From: a virus
IMG/VR virus record: IMGVR_UViG_3300032093_000035
Location: 1-64,000 of that record
Length of the DNA stretch: 64,000 nucleotides
Direction: 5' to 3' (one strand)
In this document: positions 37,001-45,847 of the stretch, piece by piece
Layout: each line of letters opens with the position of its first letter
How positions within the stretch are numbered: position 1 is the stretch's first letter
The notes under the pieces: generated by a model
What the model was told of the DNA's origin: nothing
Database searches by the model: none
What the model saw: the letters and a program-made list of their open reading frames with translations, nothing else
Made by a program: the position numbers and the translations under genes

Positions 37001-37657
37001 CCAACATTTAAAATTTTCTAAAATGTTTTTTGGTAATGGTTCATACAATTTAACATATATACTATCTTCAATTACAACTGTATTAACAATTAATGAAGTT
37101 TGATTTCTGCTAAAATTTAATATGTAAAAATCATAATATTGACCACCACGAGCACTAGTTTGTCTAGGACGATCTGCAAAGTCAATTAATTGATCTTGAA
37201 ATTCTGCATTGGTTGCTTGTGTAGGTTTTAACAATATCTCTGTACGATCTGCAGAAATTTCAACAATCTTTAAATATGGTTTTTCATAACTACCAATTAA
37301 ATTCTTGAAGAAGTTTAAAACAACACGAAATTTACCAGATGTTAATCGTAGATTTTCAAATTCTTTATAAAGATTAATTCCAACCGGTACGCCGTTAAAC
37401 TTTATTTCACGACCAGTAGTTCGATCATAATATCTAGGAATTTGATATACAGGTTGTACTGAGTGATTACCCGTTATCCAGGTTTGATCACCGTATATAT
37501 GCATTTCAATAATATCTGACGCATCTGGTTTTATTATATCCGGATTTGGTTTTATTGATACATTGAATTGTGATGAGTGTTCTTCCAAGAAACGACTAGC
37601 AGCTAACGATCCCGTTGCTGATTGAATATCACTGATATTTTTATATTGAGTTAACAT
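34079..37657 (-). CDS. Very large baseplate/fibre protein
   Basis: 1192 residues, the longest product in the window. The N-terminal region (to about 300) has short beta domains. A helical region around 440-560 (METFVNMLGHHYDILYTYIN, GMPNELLYSVAKQFGWNLTD) continues with a 'LLKSKGTKRSIQALLSCYGI' segment that I associate with baseplate/proximal-fibre proteins of T4-like phages of Bacteroidota and marine hosts. A LamG-like sandwich follows (SIELFDGGWLNLMLKTNGSN, GQLQEFRIWNYPIS). The C-terminus is rich in GSYxASSSxSGSYYGTSSYG repeats. Probably a baseplate-to-fibre connector. Confidence 0.75.
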   Translation of the reverse strand: MLTQYKNISDIQSATGSLAASRFLEEHSSQFNVSIKPNPDIIKPDASDIIEMHIYGDQTWITGNHSVQPVYQIPRYYDRTTGREIKFNGVPVGINLYKEFENLRLTSGKFRVVLNFFKNLIGSYEKPYLKIVEISADRTEILLKPTQATNAEFQDQLIDFADRPRQTSARGGQYYDFYILNFSRNQTSLIVNTVVIEDSIYVKLYEPLPKNILENFKCWIAQEQKEPFVDNVYINAKEIEIEQNVLAGPNWYANYSYNTSTTTGLKNWTDLLGSSINTSQQIVDSYFSGSLSGVKLNIDYSDFNNFVFYSSATERLENFRYKLSLVEYYNSQSAAIALISGSVATTNAADYTLQKTNLIGGFDDFEKYLYYQSSSMIFTYPVPHESPNVARITGSYLTPAPKSNSTYPFALYPLTSSQFTTWFDSMYSYATAYDTFNLNSLIRTVPEYIRYDENNVAMETFVNMLGHHYDILYTYINHMSQINKREENPKLGMPNELLYSVAKQFGWNLTDGNQYQDLWQYVLGTSEAGIPLTGSNSVGDPSVSGQNMTYAVWRRIVNNLPLLLKSKGTKRSIQALLSCYGIPQSLITIKEYGGPRIERAPVYEKLNFDYALDLITNTAGTVTTNYSGSIDSIELRFRTDDVITNPTMPSTMNLFKVGNNAVTLDYTSGTRGTIQINGTGSNSIELFDGGWLNLMLKTNGSNLEILAKRAKYGKIVAAASASTVASLPGSGSIIFGDTSTGASRLVGQLQEFRIWNYPISNTSFDNHVKAPGAYDSLDAYNELVYRLPLNQNINHATTASLFGIQPKASTISSSFSGWTNNIPYDSIEETYYYDAVSIGAGTYDDNKVRIENNVLVGTLDIKTRAERSQYDVAPIDSKKLGVYFSPQTMIDEDIIAQLGFIDLDNYIGDPGDINSDSYDSLTQFAESYWKKYQQATDINSYIKMFTLFDLSFFKQLEQLLPARVDELLGVLIQPNILERNKTSILPEIRIHDNSYYAEITNSQPTASGEYINYLGSVDGKILTISAQDDDQWQAYLTASTADKYDGTPYSYTYLIQSGSTYITASSPYWQSEAILPVILDAVTSELSLASGSYFAASSSFSGSYYGTSSYGSGSYGVVSNFRNLTGSFAQVQDFLPAGRDNQKYSGAKLTSPAFNVNSTETVDGKPVVEWRATNPNQLVYQTNSDQGSFVLV

Positions 37658-37659
37658 GC

Positions 37660-38532
37660 TTATTCAATCGGCTGATTCCATTCGTCCACATTCTTACTAG
37701 CATCAGTTACAACCATATATGTTTGTTCTGAAAATATTGTATGTCGATCCGGTTGTCCTGCAAAAGCACCGATACCAAAAGAATCTCCAATTTCAAATTC
37801 TGAATTTGAAATTATTTCATCTATAAATAAATTTTGAGTTTCACCTGGTGCAATTGCACCAAACACATAGTCGCCGCTTGGCACCGTTCTACCATTTGCA
37901 TATGTTTCAGCACCACCACTATCGGTTTGTATAGGTCTATAATATCGATTAAGTGGTTTTTCTGGGCCACCCCGCATTATAGTAAAATATGCTGTTCCAT
38001 ATACATCACCTAACCCGGTAGATAAAAAGTAATGTGCAACTTTAACTCGTATTCGAAGATCCGCACCCGAATTTTTAATTTCTTTCGTAATATAATACGT
38101 ATTTGTAACAGTTTGAATAGCCCCTTCTACGACAGCATCCATTAGTATTCCAGACGGTATTCCTCCGGCATTAATAACTCTGTTTTCGCTAGGTTTATAT
38201 CGTGCGTATATCGGATCTTGCTCCAATTCAATATTAATATTTACATCTGCAGCAGATGGTCTAATAGTAGCAGGAAAACTAAAATATTCAAAATTTGTAT
38301 CAACTGCATCTAAAAAGGATCTTTTTTGTATTTGTTTACGAACAGTTTCTATAATTAGAAGTTGATTATCTTCTTTAGCTTCTTGCAATATGATATTTCC
38401 GCGGTCGTCCCGACTAACAATGTTTGGATTGTTTGACATAACAGTTAACCCGTTCAACCGATAGGGTGATTCGGTTCTGAAGTTAATCGGGTCGACTAAT
38501 AGTTGTGTCGTTTTAATATCTGTAATATTCAT
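37660..38532 (-). CDS. Baseplate-region structural protein, unknown
   Basis: 290 residues, predominantly beta. Segments include FEYFSFPATIRPSAADVNIN, IRVKVAHYFLSTGLGDVYGT and YTIFSEQTYMVVTD-like strands near the end. No recognised domain. It is translationally coupled: the start overlaps the previous stop as TAATG, and the next gene follows after 2 bp. It is conserved in position between the gp6-side genes and the giant baseplate/fibre gene, so a wedge or fibre-attachment role is likely. Confidence 0.65.
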   Translation of the reverse strand: MNITDIKTTQLLVDPINFRTESPYRLNGLTVMSNNPNIVSRDDRGNIILQEAKEDNQLLIIETVRKQIQKRSFLDAVDTNFEYFSFPATIRPSAADVNINIELEQDPIYARYKPSENRVINAGGIPSGILMDAVVEGAIQTVTNTYYITKEIKNSGADLRIRVKVAHYFLSTGLGDVYGTAYFTIMRGGPEKPLNRYYRPIQTDSGGAETYANGRTVPSGDYVFGAIAPGETQNLFIDEIISNSEFEIGDSFGIGAFAGQPDRHTIFSEQTYMVVTDASKNVDEWNQPIE

Positions 38533-39650
38533 TATCTAACTACTTTAAAATATATCTGATCGGTGATATATTGTTCTTCAATGCCACTTACAATTTTTAA
38601 TTCTAAACGATAATATCGTTCTGGCATAAAACCGTTCAAATCTAAATAAATAAAATTGCTGGTTGAATCGCAACTCACTTTAGTATAAATATTGTCGTAC
38701 GGAATTATGACCTCATCTGTAGCGGCATCTAAAACTGAGTAGTATGTAGTAGATGGTAAATACTTAACCGTTTCTATAGGAAACAGATTAGTCGGTGATT
38801 TTCTAGGAAATTTATCTCGACCAAATATTCTAATTTTAGCAATTTCTGTATCTTTATACGTAGGTTTAACGCGTGTATAAGTTGTATATGACTCAGTGTC
38901 TAATGCTGTTAATGAACCCGTTGTAAAAGTGCTGTTATCCCAGTACATAGTTAATCTAGGAACATATATAGTATGGGTTTCACGACTAAAATATCGTATA
39001 TACCCAGCTAATGAACCTGAGGCTTCATATGCATCTGAAAATTGCAATAAAAATCCATGATTAGGAATAGTAGCACCACCGGAACCACTCAGCCAAATTT
39101 TTACCGCATCTGTAACATCCATATTAATATCAGTAGTACGATATGAAAATGATTCTGATGTTATTAGGCCCGATGTAGAACCAGCAGATGCTGATTGGAA
39201 CATCCAAGATCCGCCACCCCCGCTTCCAGAAGTGTATAGTGTGCTTGTGCCAATTTGTATGTTTTGACTACTCGATATCCATGTACTACCCGACATTGGT
39301 CCTGTCCATGATGCACCGTCGATGTTTACACCACTTGATGCACCAGTACCATTAATCCAATTTTGAGCAACTAGTTTTGCACAAATATCATATTCTGATG
39401 ATAAATTTTTTGCATGGGATGTATATAACTGTAACATGAATTTACAATCATTAACAGTTTTTCCATATTTTGACAATGATGCTGAAACTTCAGTCATATC
39501 AAACTTAAGCACGGATCTAGATTTTAGATATGTAGAACCTTCATCATCTAGATGTTTACCAATTTCTAAAAGTTCATCTAGACCATAGTTATAAGCCGGA
39601 GTTTGCTCATACAACGTAGTGTCTTTTTCAGCATAAAATATTTTAAACAT
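38532..39650 (-). CDS. Structural protein with DNRLRE-like beta domain
   Basis: 372 residues. The N-terminal 220 residues have the layout of a DNRLRE/carbohydrate-binding-like beta sandwich: DTTLYEQTPAYNYGLDELLE, then SVLKFDMTEVSASL, ILQ-type strands, INMDVTDAVKIWLSG and GFLLQFSDAYEAS, ending with TIYVPRLTMYWD. The C-terminal domain is a second beta module. Such domains occur in virion surface proteins. The stop codon overlaps the next start (TAATG), and it follows gp6 by 9 bp. Confidence 0.65.
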   Translation of the reverse strand: MFKIFYAEKDTTLYEQTPAYNYGLDELLEIGKHLDDEGSTYLKSRSVLKFDMTEVSASLSKYGKTVNDCKFMLQLYTSHAKNLSSEYDICAKLVAQNWINGTGASSGVNIDGASWTGPMSGSTWISSSQNIQIGTSTLYTSGSGGGGSWMFQSASAGSTSGLITSESFSYRTTDINMDVTDAVKIWLSGSGGATIPNHGFLLQFSDAYEASGSLAGYIRYFSRETHTIYVPRLTMYWDNSTFTTGSLTALDTESYTTYTRVKPTYKDTEIAKIRIFGRDKFPRKSPTNLFPIETVKYLPSTTYYSVLDAATDEVIIPYDNIYTKVSCDSTSNFIYLDLNGFMPERYYRLELKIVSGIEEQYITDQIYFKVVR

Positions 39651-39659
39651 GAATTATCC

Positions 39660-41540
39660 TTAATAATTTACTACACGACCGCGTATATCCTGATTAGGAA
39701 ATTTAACTTCGAATATACTAGGATCCAATGATGGATAAATAACACCATTTCTAGTAGCAGTTGTTAAATCATATACGTTGCCGGAATAGTTTTGTAATGT
39801 GTCGTATAAGTTTTTAAATTGAACACCGATTACAGATTGTACTCCTTTTACATTGGCTAATGTAGTAGAAATATCTGATTTTACAACTGGCTGATTTATT
39901 TGCCATTTATCAATATCAAAATATGATTTTAATTCAGCAATACAACGCAACAAAACATCGTTGCTATTATAATTTGGAAGCACTGAAATTTCAAAGTCTA
40001 CACCGATATTAATAATAAATGCATCTTTAATATTTAACGCATCCGTGAGTATCCGGTAAAAATTCAGATACGTTTTCAAGTTTTCTTTTATTGCTTGATT
40101 TAGTTGTACCAATTGTTTTGATTGATTGTATCCTAAAACATACATGTTCAATGCAAATGGATTTGGTATTCTAGATGTCTCATATGATTGCTGAGTAATT
40201 TGATCATCTGGTACAATATACGCTTTTGAAACACTGCCGTATTTTGCTGGCATCGAATAAGCTCGTATAATGTAATCTTCACGCGTTACTGATCTATTTT
40301 GTGCTGCAAAATTTGCTAATGCATTATTTTTAATATCTTGCAAAGTTTCTGCAGTTTTAGCACCTGACGCTGGATCTGGATTATTAACTGCAATTGAACT
40401 TTTAATAAAGTTAACCATTGAATTTGAAATGGTAGAATTTACATCATCATTGTATTCAATGAATTTAATAACTTTTAATTTGTTTGCAGCAACGTTATCC
40501 TCAATTCCATTTCCAACCACATATGTTACAGTTAATGTAGTATTAGCAGGAGCTTGACCATATGTTCTAGTATATAAAAAATTAGATGGGTCAATATCAA
40601 TATCTACACCTTTTCTAACCGTAGATAATCCATTACCTACATTTGTTGGGTTTGGTATAATTTCTTCATCATTGTTATCAGAAATACCAGCTCCAAACTG
40701 TAATTCTAATTTATTGTCACTTCGTAATCTAGTTATAAAACGTTTTGCGGTGCGTTTCATTTTTAATAAACTAGGAGCAGATGACCTGTATGCATTTAAA
40801 TCTGGATCGTTTTCTAATAGATTTGGAACAGCTTCAAATATTGTATCTTGAGCCAAGTATGGAACTTCATACCAATTATCACCATCTGATTCTTCAACTG
40901 AAACAATTTCAATGATATTTGTATCAGATAACACAATTTTATCATAAGCAATTGGAGAGTTGAATGTGAATTGTGATGTTTTTACTGTACCACTAACTGC
41001 TTTAACCGTTTTCTTTAAAAGATAATATACCGGTAAATTGGTTGCATCATCAGTTTCGTATACGGTTACTTCTGTTGGGTCTGACGATGATGAGTATGCA
41101 AAATCCACCGAATCCAGAGTACGGAATTCTGCAGCACCATCTTCTTGTTTTACCTGAAACCCAGGTTTAATTGACAACGCATAGTTATAATCAGGGGCAA
41201 TATTTGCACCGGAACCAATTGCTGGCAATAATTGAAACACATCCATAGTTGCATATGCAGGAACAGCATTTTTAGGAGTATATCCTAAAGACTTAGCTAA
41301 ATCAAATATGTTAGCTCGTTCAGATGCTTGTTCAAGCAACGACTCCTTTAAATTAGAATCTGCATAGTATGATAAAACATCCCCTATATAGGATGCCATC
41401 TCAATAAAAATCATGCCAGGCGATGATTCATTGAAATCAGTGTATGTATCTGGAAAGTACTGTTTGGTAAAGTCAATTAAGTTTTTTCTAAATTGACCAA
41501 AATCTTTTCCTAGATATGATATTTCTTTTTTTGTATTCAT
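39660..41540 (-). CDS. 6: Baseplate wedge protein (gp6-like)
   Basis: 626 residues. The N-terminus YLGKDFGQFRKNLIDFTKQY, followed by NESSPGMIFIEMASYIGDVL, SYYADSNLKESLLEQA and LAKSLGYTPKN, is diagnostic of gp6/J-like wedge proteins. The mid-region VTREDYIIRAYSMPAKYGSV is the second family hallmark. gp6 forms the ring around the baseplate hub that triggers sheath contraction. It follows the gp25 gene by 2 bp, the same pairing found across contractile tails. Confidence 0.93.
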   Translation of the reverse strand: MNTKKEISYLGKDFGQFRKNLIDFTKQYFPDTYTDFNESSPGMIFIEMASYIGDVLSYYADSNLKESLLEQASERANIFDLAKSLGYTPKNAVPAYATMDVFQLLPAIGSGANIAPDYNYALSIKPGFQVKQEDGAAEFRTLDSVDFAYSSSSDPTEVTVYETDDATNLPVYYLLKKTVKAVSGTVKTSQFTFNSPIAYDKIVLSDTNIIEIVSVEESDGDNWYEVPYLAQDTIFEAVPNLLENDPDLNAYRSSAPSLLKMKRTAKRFITRLRSDNKLELQFGAGISDNNDEEIIPNPTNVGNGLSTVRKGVDIDIDPSNFLYTRTYGQAPANTTLTVTYVVGNGIEDNVAANKLKVIKFIEYNDDVNSTISNSMVNFIKSSIAVNNPDPASGAKTAETLQDIKNNALANFAAQNRSVTREDYIIRAYSMPAKYGSVSKAYIVPDDQITQQSYETSRIPNPFALNMYVLGYNQSKQLVQLNQAIKENLKTYLNFYRILTDALNIKDAFIINIGVDFEISVLPNYNSNDVLLRCIAELKSYFDIDKWQINQPVVKSDISTTLANVKGVQSVIGVQFKNLYDTLQNYSGNVYDLTTATRNGVIYPSLDPSIFEVKFPNQDIRGRVVNY

Positions 41541-41542
41541 GT

Positions 41543-41983
41543 TTATTCAATCCGAATTACGCCATTTTCATTTGCAAAAATAACAATTGTATTTGTTTCG
41601 ATTTCACTGATAGAATATGTTATTGAAACTTTAACTGTGTAATTTAAAATAGCATCGCTTTGATTAAATTCTACATCTACATTGTCTAAGGTTATGTAAG
41701 GTAACCAATATGAAACCGCATCACGTATAGTAGTAACAATTCGTTGTTCTGTTATATCAGTCATTGGTTCAAACAATGCGTTCAATAAATCCGTACCAAA
41801 TCTAGGTTGCTCATATCGTTCACCTTTTCTGGTTAATAACAGATTTTTAAAATTCGCAGTTGCCTGAGAATTATTATCGTAATTTATAGAAAAAACTCCA
41901 GTACCATTGAACGGCAATTTAATTCCTAAACCAACTAAATTTGTTGTATCGTTTGCGGTTACCGTTTCAATTTTATATGACAT
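41543..41983 (-). CDS. 25: Baseplate wedge protein (gp25-like)
   Basis: 146 residues. GIKLPFNGTGVFSINYDNNS, then NFKNLLLTRKGERYEQPRFG, TDLLNALFEPMT and IRDAVSYWLPYI are the signature of gp25-like wedge proteins, in particular L(L/I)xTxxGERxxxPxFG. gp25 joins gp6 in the baseplate wedge core and sets sheath assembly. The start overlaps the upstream stop as TAATG. Confidence 0.93.
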   Translation of the reverse strand: MSYKIETVTANDTTNLVGLGIKLPFNGTGVFSINYDNNSQATANFKNLLLTRKGERYEQPRFGTDLLNALFEPMTDITEQRIVTTIRDAVSYWLPYITLDNVDVEFNQSDAILNYTVKVSITYSISEIETNTIVIFANENGVIRIE

Positions 41984-42489
41984 TACATACCTTTTTTCTT
42001 ATCAATTGCTTTCATCATGGCAGAATAATCTCGAGTCATTGCAGCTGCTACTGTAGGATCAACTTCATACACTTTACCAGTTTCTGGATCTTCCATTACT
42101 TTTGGGGCAGTCGGTGCCATACCTAAAGATTCTTTCATGTTTTGACGCATTGCACCGAATCCAATAGCATCTGCTGATGTCATTCGAATTTCGTCAAAAC
42201 TTTCATTCATCATATCTTTGAAACTATTCATTGCTAACGGTTGTTGTTCTGACAATGGATCTGTTTCATTTAATACCGATGCCCAACGATTATCTTCAAA
42301 CATTGGTTTCTTCTTTGTCGGCGTGTTTTGCTGGCGTGATACATTATGTGGTTTTACAGGACGTTTCATTTCAGTAATCGTTTTCTGTAATCCTTCGCGA
42401 AGAATTTCGGTTAATTCTTCCTGAATAACCGAACGTACTTCTTCTCGTACCACCCGTTTTAGTGCTTGTATAAGTGTTTTACTATCCAT
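41983..42489 (-). CDS. Helical baseplate-cluster protein, unknown
   Basis: 168 residues. The N-terminus is a highly charged helix (ALKRVVREEVRSVIQEELTE) and the rest is mostly polar and probably disordered (KPHNVSRQQNTPTKKKPMFE). The C-terminus carries EVDPTVAAAMTRDYSAMMKA. It lies between the coiled-coil gene and gp25, coupled to gp25 by TAATG. A chaperone or small virion protein is possible; no motif was recognised. Confidence 0.65.
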   Translation of the reverse strand: MDSKTLIQALKRVVREEVRSVIQEELTEILREGLQKTITEMKRPVKPHNVSRQQNTPTKKKPMFEDNRWASVLNETDPLSEQQPLAMNSFKDMMNESFDEIRMTSADAIGFGAMRQNMKESLGMAPTAPKVMEDPETGKVYEVDPTVAAAMTRDYSAMMKAIDKKKGM

Positions 42490-42497
42490 ATGATATT

Positions 42498-42514
42498 ATT
42501 TATTAATAAATATA
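42498..42514 (-). promoter_or_regulatory. Late-promoter-like element before the gp25-gp6 operon
   Basis: The coding strand reads TATATTTATTAATAAAT, 9 bp before the ATG of the 168-residue gene. Confidence 0.5.
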
Positions 42515-42532
42515 AACATGTATAAAATGTAA

Positions 42533-43360
42533 TTAAATCCAAGCGGTATATGATACCTTAGGACCGATTATAGCTTGTGTATCTAAATCAACATAATAAT
42601 CGCCAGGTTTTCCTAAGTTCGGATCTGGTAAACCGTTGCCACGATATACCAAACTTGGAGCTTCTTGCAGTGATTGTAATAAATCTTGTTGCTGCTGTAA
42701 TATTTGTTGAATTAAATCAGATCGATCTGATAAGTCTTTTGAATTTACGTTATCTTCAGTATAAAACTCGGTATCAACAAGATCGTTATAATCTTGAATA
42801 TCTGAATCTCCTAATAAATTTTCAGGAATAGAAACCTCCGGAGTATTCTCACCACAAGCTCCTTCTACTCGTTGCAATGCTGATAATATAGGAGGAATAA
42901 CGGTTTGTATTTTTGCTGTTAATGCTGGTGGAACTTGCTCAAATTGTTTTAAAGATTCTAATGCATTAACAATTGTAGCATCTTGAATTAAAGTTAATTG
43001 CGTTGCAATAAATACCGCAGCAGTTGCTGGATTTGATAATTGTGCTGCAGATATTGCAGCTTTGATAGCAACAGCCGTATTAACAATTTGTTTAACTGTG
43101 TTAATCGTAGTTTGTATTTTAGGTATAGTTTCTTGTATCTTTGTAATTTGTTCCTGAACTTGAGCTAACTGTTCTTTAATTTTTTTCATTCTAGGATCAT
43201 CGCATTTAACATTCGTTGCTAGTTTTATAGAATCAGTAACCGTAGTAGTAACAGTTTGTAACAACACATCGGTTTGTTTGTTAACCTGTTTAATGGTTTC
43301 CGTTACTGCTATCGATGGCAGTTTAGGTATAAAATCTAATGGTGGAACTATTGCACTCAT
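42533..43360 (-). CDS. Coiled-coil tail-hub-region protein, unknown
   Basis: 275 residues. Residues 20-110 are helical and repetitive (KQTDVLLQTVTTTVTDSI, EQLAQVQEQITKIQETIPKI), then an Ala-rich helix (AAISAAQLSNPATAAVFIAT), a Gln-rich segment (IQQILQQQQDLLQSLQEAP) and a short C-terminal GNGLPDPNLGKPGDYYVDLD. The last motif (GxPxxxxGxxGDYYxD) is common in phage tail proteins that carry collagen-like or fibre-attachment ends. It lies 1 bp after the hub gene. A hub or spike accessory role is inferred. Confidence 0.65.
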   Translation of the reverse strand: MSAIVPPLDFIPKLPSIAVTETIKQVNKQTDVLLQTVTTTVTDSIKLATNVKCDDPRMKKIKEQLAQVQEQITKIQETIPKIQTTINTVKQIVNTAVAIKAAISAAQLSNPATAAVFIATQLTLIQDATIVNALESLKQFEQVPPALTAKIQTVIPPILSALQRVEGACGENTPEVSIPENLLGDSDIQDYNDLVDTEFYTEDNVNSKDLSDRSDLIQQILQQQQDLLQSLQEAPSLVYRGNGLPDPNLGKPGDYYVDLDTQAIIGPKVSYTAWI

Positions 43361-43361
43361 A

Positions 43362-44417
43362 TTATGATATTTTCTTTTGTATGAAATATTTAGAACTTAA
43401 CAACTCTTGAAGTTGATTTTGTGCTGATGTTAGTGCACTTTTATCTAGAAACGTACCTGCCATCGAACCACATTGAATTGGCATATTTAATTGATTTAAA
43501 ATTTGTTGAAGAACGTTTAATAAAACATTTCCATGTACCAATGATTGATCTGCGGTGTCAGAACCTATTTTAACTTCGCCGGTTGTGTTTAACACAATTC
43601 CTTTTGGTGAATCTATTACCGCAATATCAGTTTTTGCTTTTAACACAATACGATCAGCAGTACCAATAAATTGAGACTGCGCGTAATTAGATTCATTTGG
43701 ATAAAAATATGTTAATGAATTTTTCTTACGAGGTGCACCAAATTGTAAATCTGGAATTTTTTGTGTACTAGTTAAGTACAGAGATGCTCCATCAGTTTTA
43801 ATGTTTTCAGTAACAAACTGTTTGCCTTTTTTATTTTCTCGATTATTTGAAAGAATAATAATTGGATCACCAACTGCATCTCCTAACCATGGTGATTGCA
43901 ATGTATACCGGTCAGAGTCAGGTACTGTGCTTCCTAATCGGATACTGTTACCCCAACGACCTTCAATCATTAAATCACCTTCAAATGGTTGTAATGGCGA
44001 TATAATTTTAGATTGGAATGTTTTCCCTGGTATGATTTTTTTAACATCGCTTTCTGTAATTGTATCTCCATATGAGATTCCTGGTAAGAAATTTTCATTT
44101 ACACCTGATGAAATTGAGTATGGAGAAAAATAATACCAGTCTATTCCGGTATTATCCAGAGTGGTTTCTTGATTATACGCCCGGAATATTAATACATGTT
44201 CGCCTACTAAAGGAATTTGCTTAATATTGTTATTGAATGGCCTACATGTTCGTATATCATGTTTATTGGTCATTCTATTAACACTTTGAACACGAACTGT
44301 GAATAATCGATCATCTAACCGGTCGCCATTTACAGTCTCATATCGATAAGTTTCATCAAAAGTATCAATAACTTCTGCAACTTCAAATAAGATATAATCT
44401 GGATTATCCATTGGCAT
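43362..44417 (-). CDS. 5: Baseplate hub/spike protein (gp5-like OB domain)
   Basis: 351 residues. It contains IKQIPLVGEHVLIFRAYN and EGDLMIEGRWGNSIRLGSTV, the pattern of the OB-fold/spike protein of marine T4-like phages ('P..GE.V.....' and 'GD..IEGR.GNSIR.GS'). Later RIVLKAKTDIAVIDSPKGIV and EVKIGSDTADQSLVHGN resemble the start of a beta-helix spike. Unlike T4 gp5 there is no lysozyme domain visible. It overlaps the upstream gene by 14 bp. The hub call is fairly confident; the full spike equivalence is inferred. Confidence 0.7.
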   Translation of the reverse strand: MPMDNPDYILFEVAEVIDTFDETYRYETVNGDRLDDRLFTVRVQSVNRMTNKHDIRTCRPFNNNIKQIPLVGEHVLIFRAYNQETTLDNTGIDWYYFSPYSISSGVNENFLPGISYGDTITESDVKKIIPGKTFQSKIISPLQPFEGDLMIEGRWGNSIRLGSTVPDSDRYTLQSPWLGDAVGDPIIILSNNRENKKGKQFVTENIKTDGASLYLTSTQKIPDLQFGAPRKKNSLTYFYPNESNYAQSQFIGTADRIVLKAKTDIAVIDSPKGIVLNTTGEVKIGSDTADQSLVHGNVLLNVLQQILNQLNMPIQCGSMAGTFLDKSALTSAQNQLQELLSSKYFIQKKIS

Positions 44418-44841
44418 CGCTAGTTCCTATCTTTGTTTTAACATCATTAATTTTTTGTTGTAAAACAGTTTCTTCGTCGGAAATTCGCTCTAACTCATCT
44501 TCTAATTCGGAACTCAGAGTGGCTTCTGCAACCTTTAATAGTTGTTGTTTTTCTTCATCACTTAAAAGACCATCAGCACCTGCAATAGTCTGTTTGGTTG
44601 AAATGAATCTTTGTACAATAGCAGTTAATTTAACCAAGTGGTCATCATTTTTAACTGCTACATCTAAATATTCTTTGATCAGTGGAACTATGATAGTTGC
44701 GTCTGATGCATTTTTTATTAATGGCTGTAACTGGGCAATAAGTTGGTTGATTTGTCTATCTTTCTTTTTAGAATTGTGATAAACATCGGACATTAAATCT
44801 GCAAAACTAGTTCCTTTGAATAGTTCATCATTCTTATCCAT
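44404..44841 (-). CDS. Conserved helical protein near the hub gene, unknown
   Basis: 145 residues, helical and charged. Recognisable parts are DELFKGTSFADLMSDVYHNS, then KKKDRQINQLIAQLQPLI and AGADGLLSDEEKQQLL, ending in a coiled coil. Proteins opening with 'xxLFxGxSFxDLxxxIYxNS' are common between hub and sigma genes in marine T4-like phages but have no known function. It overlaps the hub gene start. Confidence 0.7.
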   Translation of the reverse strand: MDKNDELFKGTSFADLMSDVYHNSKKKDRQINQLIAQLQPLIKNASDATIIVPLIKEYLDVAVKNDDHLVKLTAIVQRFISTKQTIAGADGLLSDEEKQQLLKVAEATLSSELEDELERISDEETVLQQKINDVKTKIGTSDANG

Positions 44842-44852
44842 AACGTAAATTC

Positions 44853-44867
44853 CTTTAATATAAATAT
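44853..44867 (-). promoter_or_regulatory. Late-promoter-like element before the hub operon
   Basis: The coding strand reads ATATTTATATTAAAG, 11 bp before the ATG, in the gap after the late sigma gene. Confidence 0.55.
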
Positions 44868-45574
44868 CAAAAAGGCAGATTTACGAAGTTTGTTTGTTCA
44901 TACTCTTTAAAGTTGTCTTCATAGATTTGTTTTAATACTTTAACCACTCTGGTAACTGCATTAGTTTGTGATGCATCTAGTCCCGTTCGTTCGCGTATTA
45001 AAATATATAAACGTTTTTTATTGAAATCTTCAATGTGTTCTCGATTCTCAAAAATGTGAAGTATGGAGTCAGCGACATGTATATCAGTGGAATTTGAAAA
45101 CAAATAATTTATGTTGTTATAACAATATTCTACATATGCATCCATGAAATACTCTAATACTTCCCGCATTTCATCATTATGCATTTCAATGATAACATTG
45201 CGTTGTTCATCGATATTTAATTCCAATGCATCTGCTTTTCGTTTTTTATACGCTCTTTCATTTTCACCTATTAGGTAGTTATATGATGTTCTGGTATAAT
45301 ATGAATATGCCTTTCCTGCATTTGGATTAAATTTGTTTAATCGTTCAGTTAAAAATGTAACTAGATCGGTTTGCAAATCAACAAATGTGGAATCAATATA
45401 AGTTGGCTTTACAGTGTTAATTAAATTTTCAGCCATTTTCATAAATGCCGGATAAATAAATCTTCTGTAAATCTTTTCTCGGAGAACAGGATTATCTGTT
45501 TTATTATATCCTAGTATTGCTAACTCAGTAATACGTGTAAAGTATACATTACTTTTCTTCTTGCGCTTCGCCAT
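44867..45574 (-). CDS. 55: Late sigma factor (gp55-like)
   Basis: 235 residues. Region 2-type sequence FNPNAGKAYSYYTRTSYNYL then IGENERAYKKRKADALEL at about 90-127 matches the -10 recognition segment of T4 gp55-family sigma factors. The N-terminus is basic (MAKRKKKSNVYFTRITEL), and there is no sigma-4 domain, as expected for this reduced family. It directs host RNA polymerase to late promoters. The repeated TATTTATAT element upstream of virion genes is its likely target here. It overlaps the small membrane-protein gene by 26 bp. Confidence 0.85.
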   Translation of the reverse strand: MAKRKKKSNVYFTRITELAILGYNKTDNPVLREKIYRRFIYPAFMKMAENLINTVKPTYIDSTFVDLQTDLVTFLTERLNKFNPNAGKAYSYYTRTSYNYLIGENERAYKKRKADALELNIDEQRNVIIEMHNDEMREVLEYFMDAYVEYCYNNINYLFSNSTDIHVADSILHIFENREHIEDFNKKRLYILIRERTGLDASQTNAVTRVVKVLKQIYEDNFKEYEQTNFVNLPF

Positions 45575-45845
45575 CGAATGTTTCTTTAAGTTCGGTAATT
45601 ACTTCAGTTAATAGTTGAAATGTAGTTCCTGCTTCATCATCTTTTTCAAAAGCACCTAAACGATCTATGCGTTGCATCACATCATAAGCTTCTGTAATTT
45701 TGCTATACATGTAACGATTTGTAACTTCTAAATCTTCAATATATTCCTGTGCATCGGCAGTTGTTCCTGCTAGATACCAAATACGGTATCCCGCATATCC
45801 TATAATACCAAACAGTATTACAACTAATATTATCATCCAAATCAT
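45549..45845 (-). CDS. Small membrane-anchored protein, unknown
   Basis: 98 residues: an N-terminal transmembrane helix (MIWMIILVVILFGIIGYAGY) followed by a soluble helical domain (YIEDLEVTNRYMYSKITEAY) and an acidic tail. It overlaps the sigma gene at its end and follows the HD-hydrolase gene by 2 bp. The same trio of genes appears to form an operon. No function was recognised. Confidence 0.7.
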   Translation of the reverse strand: MIWMIILVVILFGIIGYAGYRIWYLAGTTADAQEYIEDLEVTNRYMYSKITEAYDVMQRIDRLGAFEKDDEAGTTFQLLTEVITELKETFDGEAQEEK

Positions 45846-45847
45846 AA

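Noticed and set aside
43362-44417. Lysozyme domain in the gp5-like hub protein
   Set aside because: The T4 gp5 lysozyme motifs were looked for and not seen; the only lysozyme-like module is in the MIRLK hydrolase.
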